DNA of 64,000 nucleotides from Kistimonas sp964291505 (GTDB lineage Bacteria; Pseudomonadota; Gammaproteobacteria; Pseudomonadales; Endozoicomonadaceae), in contig OZ220216.1 in assembly GCA_964291505.2 (NCBI GenBank), positions 1,612,001 through 1,676,000 of the forward strand, in the 5' to 3' direction. The position numbers and the translations under genes are program-made. Under the pieces are notes generated by a model, which was given only the letters and a program-made list of their open reading frames with translations, was not told where the DNA came from and did not search any database. The number at the start of each line of letters is the position of its first letter. The stretch's first letter is position 1. Below, in pieces: positions 1 to 7,948 of the stretch.

Positions 1-700
1 CTTTCGCTATTTCTGCGGCGGTAAAACACCAGCCCAGGGATACCAGAAAAATATATTCGGGAATGGTGTCGAATTTCTTGAATAAAGGCAGAGCAATGAA
101 ACGGACAATCCACCAGGCTGCCAGTGCAAAAAGAGCTGTCTTTATTGGCAGAAAACCAGTTTCCCATGAAAGTGCAGCCTCATTGTTATAAATAAGCAGG
201 ATGGCGAGAATCGCCAGTATGTCTTCAAACAGAAGAATACTGATCATGACTTCGCCCGTGCGTTTATGGTGCAACGTGGTGGTTGGAATCAGTTTCAGGC
301 TGATAACTGTACTGGAAAACGAGAGTGCGATCCCTGAAATAACGGCTTCGGTTGTGTTGGTATCAAACAGTGTTATTAATGCTATTGCCACAATCGCAGT
401 GGTAATAACAACGGCTAATAATGTTACAGCGGCGGTTTGTTGAAGCAGTTGCCATAAATTTCTCGGATGCAGATGCAGCCCCAGTAAGAACATGAGCAGA
501 ATAATGCCCATATGGGAGATGGCTTCGATATGGCCGGGATCGGCAAATAATTTCAGGCCATCAGGACCGGCAATCAGTCCCAAAGCGATATAAGCAAGAA
601 TGATGGGTTGCCGAAGCCAGACAAACAGGGTGCCTAATACAGATGCGCCACCAAAGATAATGGCCATCTCCAGTACAAAATTGCCATAGATACCCTGCAC
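1..700 (-). CDS. Monovalent cation:proton antiporter (CPA2/Kef type), N-terminal part
   Basis: About 233 codons read from a GTG at 700-698, preceded by AGGAG at 706-710 on the minus strand; the gene runs off the left edge. The translation is very hydrophobic with successive membrane helices. It carries features of the CPA2 Na+/H+ exchanger domain: an early LRQPIILAYIALGLIAGP segment, then SFSSTVISLKL and a LLFEDILAI stretch with the acidic residue typical of the ion-binding helix. Such proteins exchange K+ or Na+ for H+ across the inner membrane. Substrate cannot be assigned, and the C-terminus, where a TrkA-N domain may sit, is missing. It is divergent from minD with about 200 bp between them. 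Confidence 0.85.
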   Translation of the reverse strand, partial: MQGIYGNFVLEMAIIFGGASVLGTLFVWLRQPIILAYIALGLIAGPDGLKLFADPGHIEAISHMGIILLMFLLGLHLHPRNLWQLLQQTAAVTLLAVVITTAIVAIALITLFDTNTTEAVISGIALSFSSTVISLKLIPTTTLHHKRTGEVMISILLFEDILAILAILLIYNNEAALSWETGFLPIKTALFALAAWWIVRFIALPLFKKFDTIPEYIFLVSLGWCFTAAEIAK

Positions 701-905
701 GACAACTCCTGATTACCGCATGACGCTATAAAAGATGGTTTCAAGGTAGTCAAAGGAGCGAGAAGTGTCAGAGAAAAGAATATTGTCTAAAGAAGGCATT
801 CGCTGGATTTAAACCCAGGCTTTTTATGTCAGCCAATTTAATTCTATTTATTAACCATGTATTGTTAACGGTAATGACGATAACTGTCTGTACAAGGAGA
901 TGGCA
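701..905. promoter_or_regulatory. Divergent intergenic region between antiporter gene and minD
   Basis: This AT-rich stretch must hold promoters for both the antiporter gene (minus) and minD (plus). No minC-like reading frame is present. AGGAG at 895-899 is the likely minD ribosome binding site. I cannot assign -35/-10 boxes with confidence. Confidence 0.4.
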
Positions 906-1736
906 GTGAAGGGACGGTGTATAACAGTGACGTCCGGGAAAGGTGGCGTCGGAAAAACAACCACATCGGCTGCAATCAGTTCTGGTTTGGCATTACGCGG
1001 GTTCAAAACCTGCGTTATTGATTTTGATGTCGGCTTAAGAAACTTGGATTTGGTCATGGGGTGTGAGCGTCGGGTGGTTTATGACATTGTGAATGTCATG
1101 AATGACGGCATTACACTCAACCAGGCGCTGATTAAGGACAAACATAATAGCAACCTGTTTATTCTTGCCGCCTCTCAGACTCGGGACAAAGATGCCCTGA
1201 CGGATGAAGGGGTCGCCAGAATCATTGATGAATTGAAAGAAACGTTTGATTACATCGTTTGTGATTCACCTGCAGGCATTGAACGAGGGGCTATCCATGC
1301 CCTGTATCATGCGGATGAAGCGGTTGTGGTAGTGAATCCGGAAGTTTCTTCTGTACGTGATTCCGATCGCATTCTTGGTCTGTTGCAAAGTCGTTCCCGG
1401 CGAGCGGTCGAAGGGTTGGATCCTGTAAAAGAGCATTTGTTGATAACCCGCTATGATCCTGTGCGGGCAGCAGAAGGACAGATGCTTTCCATTGAAGATG
1501 TCGTTGATATTCTGGCTTGTCCGCTCCTGGGGGTAGTCCTGGAAAGCCGGGAAGTCCTGGAAGCCTCCAATAAAGGGGTGCCTGTCGTTCATGAGCATGA
1601 GTCGCTCGCGGCCATGGCGTATATGGATGCGGTTGATCGGTTGCTGGGGAAAGAGATTCCCTTGCGACATATCCGTCGAAAAAAACTGTCCTTTCTGGAG
1701 AAGGTTTTTTCGCGGGGGGTGAAAGATGCTGTTTGA
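906..1736 (+). CDS. minD: Septum site-determining ATPase MinD
   Basis: ParA/MinD-family ATPase of 276 aa that binds the membrane in its ATP form, is released by MinE and normally recruits MinC to block FtsZ away from midcell. The deviant Walker A motif SGKGGVGKTT lies near residue 10. The family blocks IDFDVGLRNLDL, MGCERRVVYD, SQTRDKDALT, CDSPAGIE and NPEVSSVRDSDR are all present. The C-terminal amphipathic membrane-targeting helix KKLSFLEKVF is intact. GTG at 906 is preferred because AGGAG at 895-899 lies 6 nt upstream; the in-frame ATG at 900 directly abuts that site. The gene overlaps minE by 11 nt. The usual upstream partner minC is absent. Confidence 0.93.
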   Translation: MKGRCITVTSGKGGVGKTTTSAAISSGLALRGFKTCVIDFDVGLRNLDLVMGCERRVVYDIVNVMNDGITLNQALIKDKHNSNLFILAASQTRDKDALTDEGVARIIDELKETFDYIVCDSPAGIERGAIHALYHADEAVVVVNPEVSSVRDSDRILGLLQSRSRRAVEGLDPVKEHLLITRYDPVRAAEGQMLSIEDVVDILACPLLGVVLESREVLEASNKGVPVVHEHESLAAMAYMDAVDRLLGKEIPLRHIRRKKLSFLEKVFSRGVKDAV

Positions 1737-1995
1737 TAAATGGTTTACCTTCGGAAAGCAGGAAAAAAGCGCCAGTGTCTGCAAAGAGCGTTTGCAGATT
1801 GTGATTGCTCATGAACGACGCCAGCGCGAAGAGTCGCCGGAGTTGGCGCGATTACGGGGCGAAATCATGGAGCTGGTGCGTCGTTTTTATGACATGCCAT
1901 CCAATGAAGATATTGAAGTGATTATGGAGAAACAGGAGGAGCAGGATATTCTGGCGTTGAATATTCAGATCCCAGCGCGCCCCTGTAGTCAGTAA
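1726..1995 (+). CDS. minE: Cell division topological specificity factor MinE
   Basis: 89-aa MinE, which stimulates MinD ATP hydrolysis and drives Min oscillation. It has the expected N-terminal membrane-targeting and anti-MinCD segment (MLFDKWFTFGKQEKSASVCKE, then RLQIVIAHERRQR, contact helix) and a C-terminal dimerisation domain with the EDIEVIMEKQE stretch. Length matches the family's usual 85-90 aa. The ATG lies inside the end of minD (11-nt overlap), so the two are translationally coupled. MinE next to MinD argues that MinD is a true Min protein and not FleN or another ParA relative. Confidence 0.93.
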   Translation: MLFDKWFTFGKQEKSASVCKERLQIVIAHERRQREESPELARLRGEIMELVRRFYDMPSNEDIEVIMEKQEEQDILALNIQIPARPCSQ

Positions 1996-2189
1996 ACAGG
2001 CTTGAATCCGTGTTAGCCGCTATATTATGTTAGGAGTAGCAAGCTAAATGAGGCTTGGAGGGTGACGGTAGCTCGGGAAGGATGACTGAGTACTGTCACG
2101 TTGCTCAAAGCGTAACGGAGTGTCGAGTCGTAATGGCGCAGCCGTATTCACCCATTAGGGATGCTTTCAACGGGAACGGATTCCTGACC
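1996..2189. other. minE-slt intergenic region
   Basis: An open frame in phase with slt extends back to 2055 across this stretch, but it would place about 45 non-hydrophobic residues before a clear signal peptide. I read it as untranslated leader. I see no strong hairpin terminator after minE. Confidence 0.35.
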
Positions 2190-4130
2190 ATGAGCCGGTG
2201 CGTGCAGCATTTAATACTTCTTTTTGCCAGTCTCATGGCGGTTGCTTCAACGGCAACGGCTGATCTGGAAAAACAGCGAAAAATCTTTCTGAGTGCAGAA
2301 AAAAGTCTGCAGAAAGGCAAACCATGGCAGCGGCATTGGGATGCCTCCCTCTCTGATTACCCGCTTCTCCCATACCTGGAAATAAAGGCACTTCGCCAGC
2401 GGCTTGCTAAAGCCAGCACTGATGAAGTTGATGCTATTCGGAAGAAATATCCTGATTTGCCGGCGATTAGGCAGTTGGAAGTTGCCTGGTTGGATGAATT
2501 GATCAGCCGAAAGCGGTGGTCAGACTATATCGCCAGTTATAACCGCATACAGCCCCGTGGTTATCGTTATCAGTGCTATTTGGCTCAGGGATTGCTGGCT
2601 ACAGGAAAACGTCAGGATGCAATGACGTTAGCTGAATCGCTGTGGGTGGTCGGGCACTCTCAGCCAAAAGCCTGTGATCCGGTCTTTTCGGTGTGGCGTC
2701 GTGCGGGCTACTTGACGTCGGATTTAGCTTTTAAACGCTTTTGGCTAGCCGTAGAAGAGGGGAATATTACGCTGGCACGTTATGTGAGTCGTCAGATTAC
2801 AACAGCACAGCATAAGCAGAGTGTCGATGTCTTTTGGCAGATCAGAGAGCAGCCCACCATCTTAACGAAGAATACTTTCTTAAGACGCAATCTGGCGAAT
2901 CGTGAAGCACTACTGGTTTACGGGGTTAAGCGCTTGACGCGTCGCGATATTGCTCGTGCAGCGCGGGTCTGGCTAAGGGATCGCGAACGTTTCTACATGA
3001 ATGGTGAGCGTCGTCGATCGCTGGATCAGTGGCTTGCTCTGCGTATTGCCCAGCGCTTTGAGCCCGATGCGGAAAAGCTGATTAACTGGATTGACCCAAC
3101 GTTTGCCTACCCAGAGGTGACAGAGTGGCGAATTAGGGTCGCTCTGGCAGATCAGGACTGGCCTCGGGTCTCAAGCCTTATCGTAAAGTTACCTGAGGCG
3201 CTGCAGTCTTCATCTCGCTGGCGCTATTGGGACATGATGGCGAAAAGGCATGTCTCACAGCCCGATAATGCACTTGTTGCCACGCTTGCCCAGTTGGGCG
3301 GTAGCCGTAGCTTTTATGGTTTTCTGGCGGCAGAGTTGAATAATTCGGTCTTTGGGCTGGAGCAGAGCGATACGGCGCGCGATTCGCACAGGATGCAGAC
3401 ACTGAAGATGCAACCCACTTTCAAACGAATTGCAGAACTCCTTGTGTTGAAGCGGGAATATCAGGCGCGTCAGGAATGGGTTACCGCCATGAAACAACTG
3501 AATAAGGATGAGCGCAGGCATGCAGCACGTCTGGCTCATCACTGGCAGTGGCATAATCAGGCGATTACGACTGCGGCGAGGGAGTCTATGTGGAATGAGT
3601 TGGATATCCGCTTCCCTGTGCCCGGTCCTATGCCGTTATTCGAGCGCAATGCGCAGACATTTAGTGTTGACCCACTTTGGTCATTAGCTGTTGCGCGCCA
3701 GGAAAGTGCGTTTTATCCGAAGGCTCGGTCAGGGGCCGGGGCGAGGGGATTGATGCAGCTGATGCCGGCAACTGCGAAGCATACAGCCAGTAGCTACGGG
3801 ATTTCCTACAGATCGACGTATGATTTGTATCGCCCCTCTGTCAATATTGCGCTGGGTACTGCTTATCTTGCAGACATGAAAAAACGATTTGAGGGCAATC
3901 GCGTCTATGCGACGGCAGCCTATAATGCGGGTCCAAGCCGGGTTAAGCAGTGGATCGAGCAGCGTGGGGATCTTCCGCTCGATATCTGGATTGAAACGAT
4001 CCCTTTCAAGGAAACCCGTAACTATGTACAGAATGTCCTGTCGTTCCGGGTTATTTTTGCCAGCCTGATGGGTATGCCCGTCAGGCTGTTTACAGACCAT
4101 GAAATGAATCTTCTGGCTTATAATCAGTAA
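2190..4130 (+). CDS. slt: Soluble lytic murein transglycosylase (Slt70)
   Basis: 646-aa periplasmic enzyme that cleaves the MurNAc-GlcNAc bond of peptidoglycan, forming 1,6-anhydromuropeptides. With the ATG at 2190 the protein starts with a clean signal peptide (hydrophobic ILLFASLMAVAS, probable cleavage after ATA, about residue 24) and its length matches E. coli Slt70. A long alpha-helical U/L domain fills the first 450 residues. The goose-lysozyme-like catalytic domain follows, with Glu505 in VARQESAF, then GARGLMQLMPATA and AAYNAGPSRVKQW. In-frame upstream starts exist from 2055 but would bury the signal peptide. The gene ends only 10 bp from the convergent importer operon. Confidence 0.93.
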   Translation: MSRCVQHLILLFASLMAVASTATADLEKQRKIFLSAEKSLQKGKPWQRHWDASLSDYPLLPYLEIKALRQRLAKASTDEVDAIRKKYPDLPAIRQLEVAWLDELISRKRWSDYIASYNRIQPRGYRYQCYLAQGLLATGKRQDAMTLAESLWVVGHSQPKACDPVFSVWRRAGYLTSDLAFKRFWLAVEEGNITLARYVSRQITTAQHKQSVDVFWQIREQPTILTKNTFLRRNLANREALLVYGVKRLTRRDIARAARVWLRDRERFYMNGERRRSLDQWLALRIAQRFEPDAEKLINWIDPTFAYPEVTEWRIRVALADQDWPRVSSLIVKLPEALQSSSRWRYWDMMAKRHVSQPDNALVATLAQLGGSRSFYGFLAAELNNSVFGLEQSDTARDSHRMQTLKMQPTFKRIAELLVLKREYQARQEWVTAMKQLNKDERRHAARLAHHWQWHNQAITTAARESMWNELDIRFPVPGPMPLFERNAQTFSVDPLWSLAVARQESAFYPKARSGAGARGLMQLMPATAKHTASSYGISYRSTYDLYRPSVNIALGTAYLADMKKRFEGNRVYATAAYNAGPSRVKQWIEQRGDLPLDIWIETIPFKETRNYVQNVLSFRVIFASLMGMPVRLFTDHEMNLLAYNQ

Positions 4131-4140
4131 ATGAGAGCCA

Positions 4141-5121
4141 TCAGTCGATGGGGGCCAGCATCACATTCAGGTCTGGCAATTTCTTGATGGCGCCTACCTG
4201 CTGCAGATAAGCGGCGTAGTTTTTAAAGCGTTGACGGTCAATAGCCGCTGGACGGAGAGCAAAACGATTCACGGTATCCTTCCAGGCCATTTTATTCAGT
4301 GGAGTATCCAAGCCTCCTGAAGAATATGCGGCAAATGTTTTCCAGGCTTCATCCGGATGGTTGAGGATGTATTGACTACTCTTTTCTATTGCGCGAAGGA
4401 AGCGACGAATAATCGCGTTATCCGTTTTTTTGCTATTGGCGGCAAATAGAAGTTCCGAGTAAGGCGGCACCCCGAACTCTTCAACATAAAAGGACTTTCC
4501 CTTGGCGCCTTTAAGCGCCAGTTGATTCAACTCAAAATTCCGATAGCCATCCAGAATGGCATCGACACGCTTACTGAGTAGTGACCCGGTCAGTGCCCAT
4601 CCAACATTGATGACAGTAACGTCTTTTGAGCTTAAGCCGGATGAAGCTAGCATTACATCCAGCAGCTGTTTCTCATAACCGCTGGATAAGGATACCCCGA
4701 TGTTCTTCCCTTTGAGGTCTTTCAGGGTTTTGATCGGGCCATCTTCCAACACAATCAGACAGTTAAGTGGTGTTTCTATCAGCGTCCCTGCCCAACGTAC
4801 CGGTAACTGATTAAGGGAAGATTTCACCAACTGCTCGCTATAAATGACCGCTATATCAACTTCGCCGGCTGCCAATAGTTTAATGGGCAGGCTCGGTTCG
4901 GCGGGTTCCTGGATGGTAACCGCAAGGTTCTCCTCGGCGAAATAGCCTTTCTGTTGCGCAATAATGATGGGGCCGTGATCGGGATTGACGAACCATTCCA
5001 GCATGAGCGTGATTTTGTCGGGCTTGTTCTGTGTTTGCTGGACAGAGGTTGCCTGAGCATTGCTAATCAGTACGGATAGCAATGCCAATATCGTCAGAAT
5101 TGAATACTTGATGTGTCTCAT
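4141..5121 (-). CDS. ThiY-like ABC importer substrate-binding protein (NMT1/THI5 family)
   Basis: 326-aa periplasmic binding protein and last gene of a three-gene importer operon. A signal peptide covers about residues 1-24 (ILTILALLSVLISNAQA). The motif LEWFVNPDHGPIIIAQQKGYF-like at the mature N-terminus is typical of ThiY-type proteins that bind thiamine pyrimidine precursors (formylaminopyrimidine or HMP). Nitrate, sulfonate and taurine binding proteins belong to the same wider fold, so the ligand is inferred. The ATG at 5121 is chosen because it opens the signal peptide; no good Shine-Dalgarno sequence is visible, and a longer in-frame extension overlaps the permease gene. I find no thiamine riboswitch upstream of the operon. 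Confidence 0.8.
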   Translation of the reverse strand: MRHIKYSILTILALLSVLISNAQATSVQQTQNKPDKITLMLEWFVNPDHGPIIIAQQKGYFAEENLAVTIQEPAEPSLPIKLLAAGEVDIAVIYSEQLVKSSLNQLPVRWAGTLIETPLNCLIVLEDGPIKTLKDLKGKNIGVSLSSGYEKQLLDVMLASSGLSSKDVTVINVGWALTGSLLSKRVDAILDGYRNFELNQLALKGAKGKSFYVEEFGVPPYSELLFAANSKKTDNAIIRRFLRAIEKSSQYILNHPDEAWKTFAAYSSGGLDTPLNKMAWKDTVNRFALRPAAIDRQRFKNYAAYLQQVGAIKKLPDLNVMLAPID

Positions 5122-5167
5122 GGCGAATACAGTGGTTTCAGGGGGGATGGGGAAACAGATGGTTACC

Positions 5168-5929
5168 TTACTGATAAATACTGGTTGTTTCAGGTTGCCA
5201 GGGCACGAGTTGCTTTGTGGCCCAATCAACCAGTAGATAAAAAAGAATGGTGAAAGAGGCCAGGACAACCAGTGCTGCAAAAAGCTCACTGATCATCAGG
5301 CGAGCATTGGCTTGCAGCATGTAGTAGCCAAGACCAGCACTGGAACCAACCCACTCACCCACCACCGCGCCAATGGGCGCGATAACCACAGCAATGCGTA
5401 GTCCTGCAGCGAGTACAGGCAGAGCCGCTGGCCAGCGGATGAATCGGAGTGTGCTGTACGGAGTGGCGCCCATGGTTTGAGCCAGATCCAGCCATTCCTG
5501 CTGTGTATGGCGCAGACCGTCATAACAACACATGGTTACCGGAAAGAATAACGCAATGGCTGCCATGGCGACTTTTGATGCCATCCCGTACCCGAGCCAC
5601 AACATGAGAACCGGTGCCAATGCGAACGTAGGTATTGCCTGGCTGATGATTAATACTGGCAGAAGCCACCGGCCAAAACGGCGGAAATAAAGCAGAGCAA
5701 GGGCAAAAATAATACCGGCAGTTACGCCAAGCAGTGTTCCCAGTAATATCTCAGAAGCCGTGATCGCACTGTGATAAAGCAATATATCTTGGTTTTGATA
5801 AAGACTCAGCGCGACATCACTGGGTTTCGGCAGTATCCACGAGGGGAGGGACAGCGTACTGACGAGCAAGTGCCAGCTTAAAATCAGGCCGGCTGCGAGA
5901 ATAATGCTGTGTGTAATCTTAGTCTGCAT
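5168..5929 (-). CDS. ThiX-like ABC importer permease (SsuC/TauC family)
   Basis: 253-aa inner-membrane permease with about six helices. The EAA-like cytoplasmic loop (about residues 145-175, LDLAQTMGATPYSTLRFIRWPAALP) contacts the ATPase. The N-terminal WILPKPSDV and C-terminal GLGYYMLQANARL motifs are typical of binding-protein-dependent permeases for nitrate, sulfonate and pyrimidines. ATG at 5929 has AGAGGA 8 nt upstream on the minus strand and overlaps the end of the ATPase gene by 11 nt, showing tight coupling. Together with its neighbours it should form a ThiXYZ-type importer. Confidence 0.85.
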   Translation of the reverse strand: MQTKITHSIILAAGLILSWHLLVSTLSLPSWILPKPSDVALSLYQNQDILLYHSAITASEILLGTLLGVTAGIIFALALLYFRRFGRWLLPVLIISQAIPTFALAPVLMLWLGYGMASKVAMAAIALFFPVTMCCYDGLRHTQQEWLDLAQTMGATPYSTLRFIRWPAALPVLAAGLRIAVVIAPIGAVVGEWVGSSAGLGYYMLQANARLMISELFAALVVLASFTILFYLLVDWATKQLVPWQPETTSIYQ

Positions 5930-6674
5930 CCTTGAAATCCTCTTGTCGTAGTTTTTCAAGGATATGACCATGGAGTGTCATCAACTGTTCGTTTTCAAGA
6001 GAGCGGGGTGGTGAACCTTGAGGGACTAGTGGATCAGTTAATTTAGCTGGACTGCCCTGAAGGTGGTAAACCGTATGGCCCAGGCGCAGGGCTTCCAGTG
6101 GGTCATGGGTAATCATTAGCACAGTGCGATCGGCGAGTAGTTCGCTGGCCAGATCCTGTAGCTTCAGGCGGGTTAACGCGTCCACCGCAGCAAAGGGCTC
6201 GTCCATCAATACGAAAGGACGGTTTTCCATTAGCGTGCGAGCCAGCGCGACCCGCTGACGTTGTCCGCCCGATAGTTCTCTCGGATAAGACGATGCATAC
6301 TGTGGTAACCCAACAGATAATAACAGGTGTTTGGCTTGTTCAATCGTCTCTTTTGAAAGCGGTTCTTTTCTCAGTCGGCACCCCAGCGTTACATTATCCA
6401 TAACAGATAGCCAGGGAAGGAGTAAATCTTGTTGGGCCATCCATGCAACGCGATGATGTACCGGCAAGTCATCCGAGCAGGTGATTTCACCATGGACTTG
6501 GGCGCCTTGACTGAATGCGAGCCCGGCAATAAAACGCAGCAGGCTGGATTTTCCAACACCGCTGGCACCTAGCAGGCAAGTCCACTGACTGGCAGGAAGC
6601 GTTAAACACAACTCTGTAAAGATAGGCTTGTTGTCATACGTCAGTGACGCATTATGAATGTGGAGGTCTGGCAT
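5919..6674 (-). CDS. ThiZ-like ABC importer ATPase
   Basis: ATP-binding subunit of about 251 aa and first gene of the importer operon. Walker A is GASGVGKSS, the signature is LSGGQRQRVAL, Walker B is FVLMDEP, and the H-loop lies in MITHDPLEAL. It closely fits the SsuB/TauB/ThiZ group. ATG at 6674 begins just before the first beta strand (MPDLHIHNASLTYDN). A TTG at 6707 would add 11 residues; neither has a clear ribosome binding site. Confidence 0.85.
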   Translation of the reverse strand: MPDLHIHNASLTYDNKPIFTELCLTLPASQWTCLLGASGVGKSSLLRFIAGLAFSQGAQVHGEITCSDDLPVHHRVAWMAQQDLLLPWLSVMDNVTLGCRLRKEPLSKETIEQAKHLLLSVGLPQYASSYPRELSGGQRQRVALARTLMENRPFVLMDEPFAAVDALTRLKLQDLASELLADRTVLMITHDPLEALRLGHTVYHLQGSPAKLTDPLVPQGSPPRSLENEQLMTLHGHILEKLRQEDFKDAD

Positions 6675-6824
6675 AGGTTTGTGTGAAAAAAGCTCATGAG
6701 CTTGCAACGATTGGGCAAGTCTATGGATTGGTTTTTATTTCACGGATTTCAATTATGTATGGCTGCCAGCCAGGATGGGTGGTATTACGCGTCGGAAGAG
6801 CTGGCAGTGATTACCCGTCGAGAA

Positions 6825-6859
6825 AGCCCCATTCGCTTAGAACTGCTCGCTGTGGGGCT
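6825..6859 (-). terminator. Probable terminator after the coiled-coil gene
   Basis: A 7-bp inverted repeat, AGCCCCA (6825-6831) with TGGGGCT (6853-6859), lies downstream of the gene ending at 6882. On the minus strand the stem is followed by TTTCTC. The loop is long (21 nt), so this is moderate evidence. Confidence 0.5.
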
Positions 6860-6881
6860 ATTATGCGAGATTATACGCCTC

Positions 6882-7490
6882 TCAGGCGGGTTCCGCTTCT
6901 GCGACCGGCTCTTGCGCTTTATTAGACGACTTTGATGATTGTGCAGCCTCAACCTGTTCCTTCAACTCGTCACGCTCTTTGTTGCTGGCTTCAAGCTCAG
7001 CGGTTAATTCATCAATGCGTCGCTTGCGTTCACGACTTTCTTTGCTGATTTGATCAACCAGTTTCTTTTGCTTCTTCAGTTCCTGACTGGCATCGTTGAA
7101 TTTCTTCTTGAGTTTTTCAGGTTCCAGTGCTTTGAGCGTTTTCTGTTCACGCTTCAGCTTATTGGTCTCTGTTTCCAGAGTAGTCAGCTTTTTCTCTGCG
7201 GTTTCCAGTTTGCGGCGTAAGCTACTCGCATCCTTCTCATTGGTAGTGGCAGAGGTTTGAGCTGCCTCAAGCCCATCCTTCATGCTGCGGTTATCATCAA
7301 ATAACTCGCTATTTCTGCCCTTGAGTTTCTCATTTTCTGCTTCAAGGGTTTGAACCCGGCTTTTCAGCTGTGTGAGTTCATCCCGGATACTCTTTTCGTT
7401 GGACTCGTAGATTTTCCTGATTTTCTCATCGACGCTCAGATAGTATTCGAGTCGGTTTGCTAGCTCAGCGCGAAACAGCTGCTCACTCAT
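6882..7490 (-). CDS. Uncharacterised coiled-coil protein
   Basis: 202-aa protein, almost wholly charged alpha helix with heptad repeats from about residue 25 to 180 and an alanine/glutamate-rich tail. There is no signal peptide, membrane helix or catalytic motif. The N-terminal 25 residues (SEQLFRAELANRLEYYLSVDE) are the only non-coiled part. I do not recognise a family; resemblance to SMC or myosin-like proteins would come from composition alone. It lies between the importer operon and the divergent type I secretion genes, but nothing in the sequence links it to either. ATG at 7490. Confidence 0.7.
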   Translation of the reverse strand: MSEQLFRAELANRLEYYLSVDEKIRKIYESNEKSIRDELTQLKSRVQTLEAENEKLKGRNSELFDDNRSMKDGLEAAQTSATTNEKDASSLRRKLETAEKKLTTLETETNKLKREQKTLKALEPEKLKKKFNDASQELKKQKKLVDQISKESRERKRRIDELTAELEASNKERDELKEQVEAAQSSKSSNKAQEPVAEAEPA

Positions 7491-7948
7491 GGATATGATG
7501 GCTTCCTTAGAGAATGGTCTTTAACGGAAAGGCTTCAGGTCTTCGAAACAGCAAGAAGTGTAATCCTTTGACTGTTGCATAACAACGTAGCTATAAGCAT
7601 ATAAGATAGCAATTATAGACGAACTTGTCTGATTTCCCAACATATTCCCTCAATTTGTGCAATTCGTAGTCGCCAACGCGGGACTGCTAAATCTATCGAT
7701 ATTTTTAACTGTATATGTAAACAGTTTTTTTTGGTCCTGAAGAATCCACTATGGAAGCGGGCAGTCTGCCAAAATACAGGCAGAAACGGGTATGGTTACA
7801 GTGGTCGTAGTCTACGGTGACGGCTATTTGATGTGGTAATAGAGAAACTGAATAAATGTTCATCACTCCATAAGAAACTTGTTTACTCTGTTGATTATAA
7901 GGAGCGCAGTCATCGTTAAACTCTTGCACGGATGCTGCAGGTTATTTC
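7491..7948. other. 458-bp intergenic region upstream of the secretion operon
   Basis: AT-rich divergent spacer between the coiled-coil gene and the secretion ATPase gene. It should contain both promoters. A short inverted repeat CTATAA...TTATAG sits near 7590-7620. I see no convincing gene, tRNA or riboswitch here. Confidence 0.35.

Noticed and set aside
6675..6881. Possible TPP riboswitch before the ThiXYZ-like operon
   Set aside because: CTGAGA occurs by chance near 6880, but the other conserved blocks are absent and it lies in the end of the coiled-coil gene.
6683..6935. Two overlapping plus-strand frames of about 80 codons
   Set aside because: They overlap each other, the importer ATPase start and the coiled-coil gene end, and resemble no protein.
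7705..7929. 74-codon minus-strand frame in the secretion operon spacer
   Set aside because: No ribosome site, no family resemblance, and it spans the expected promoter region.
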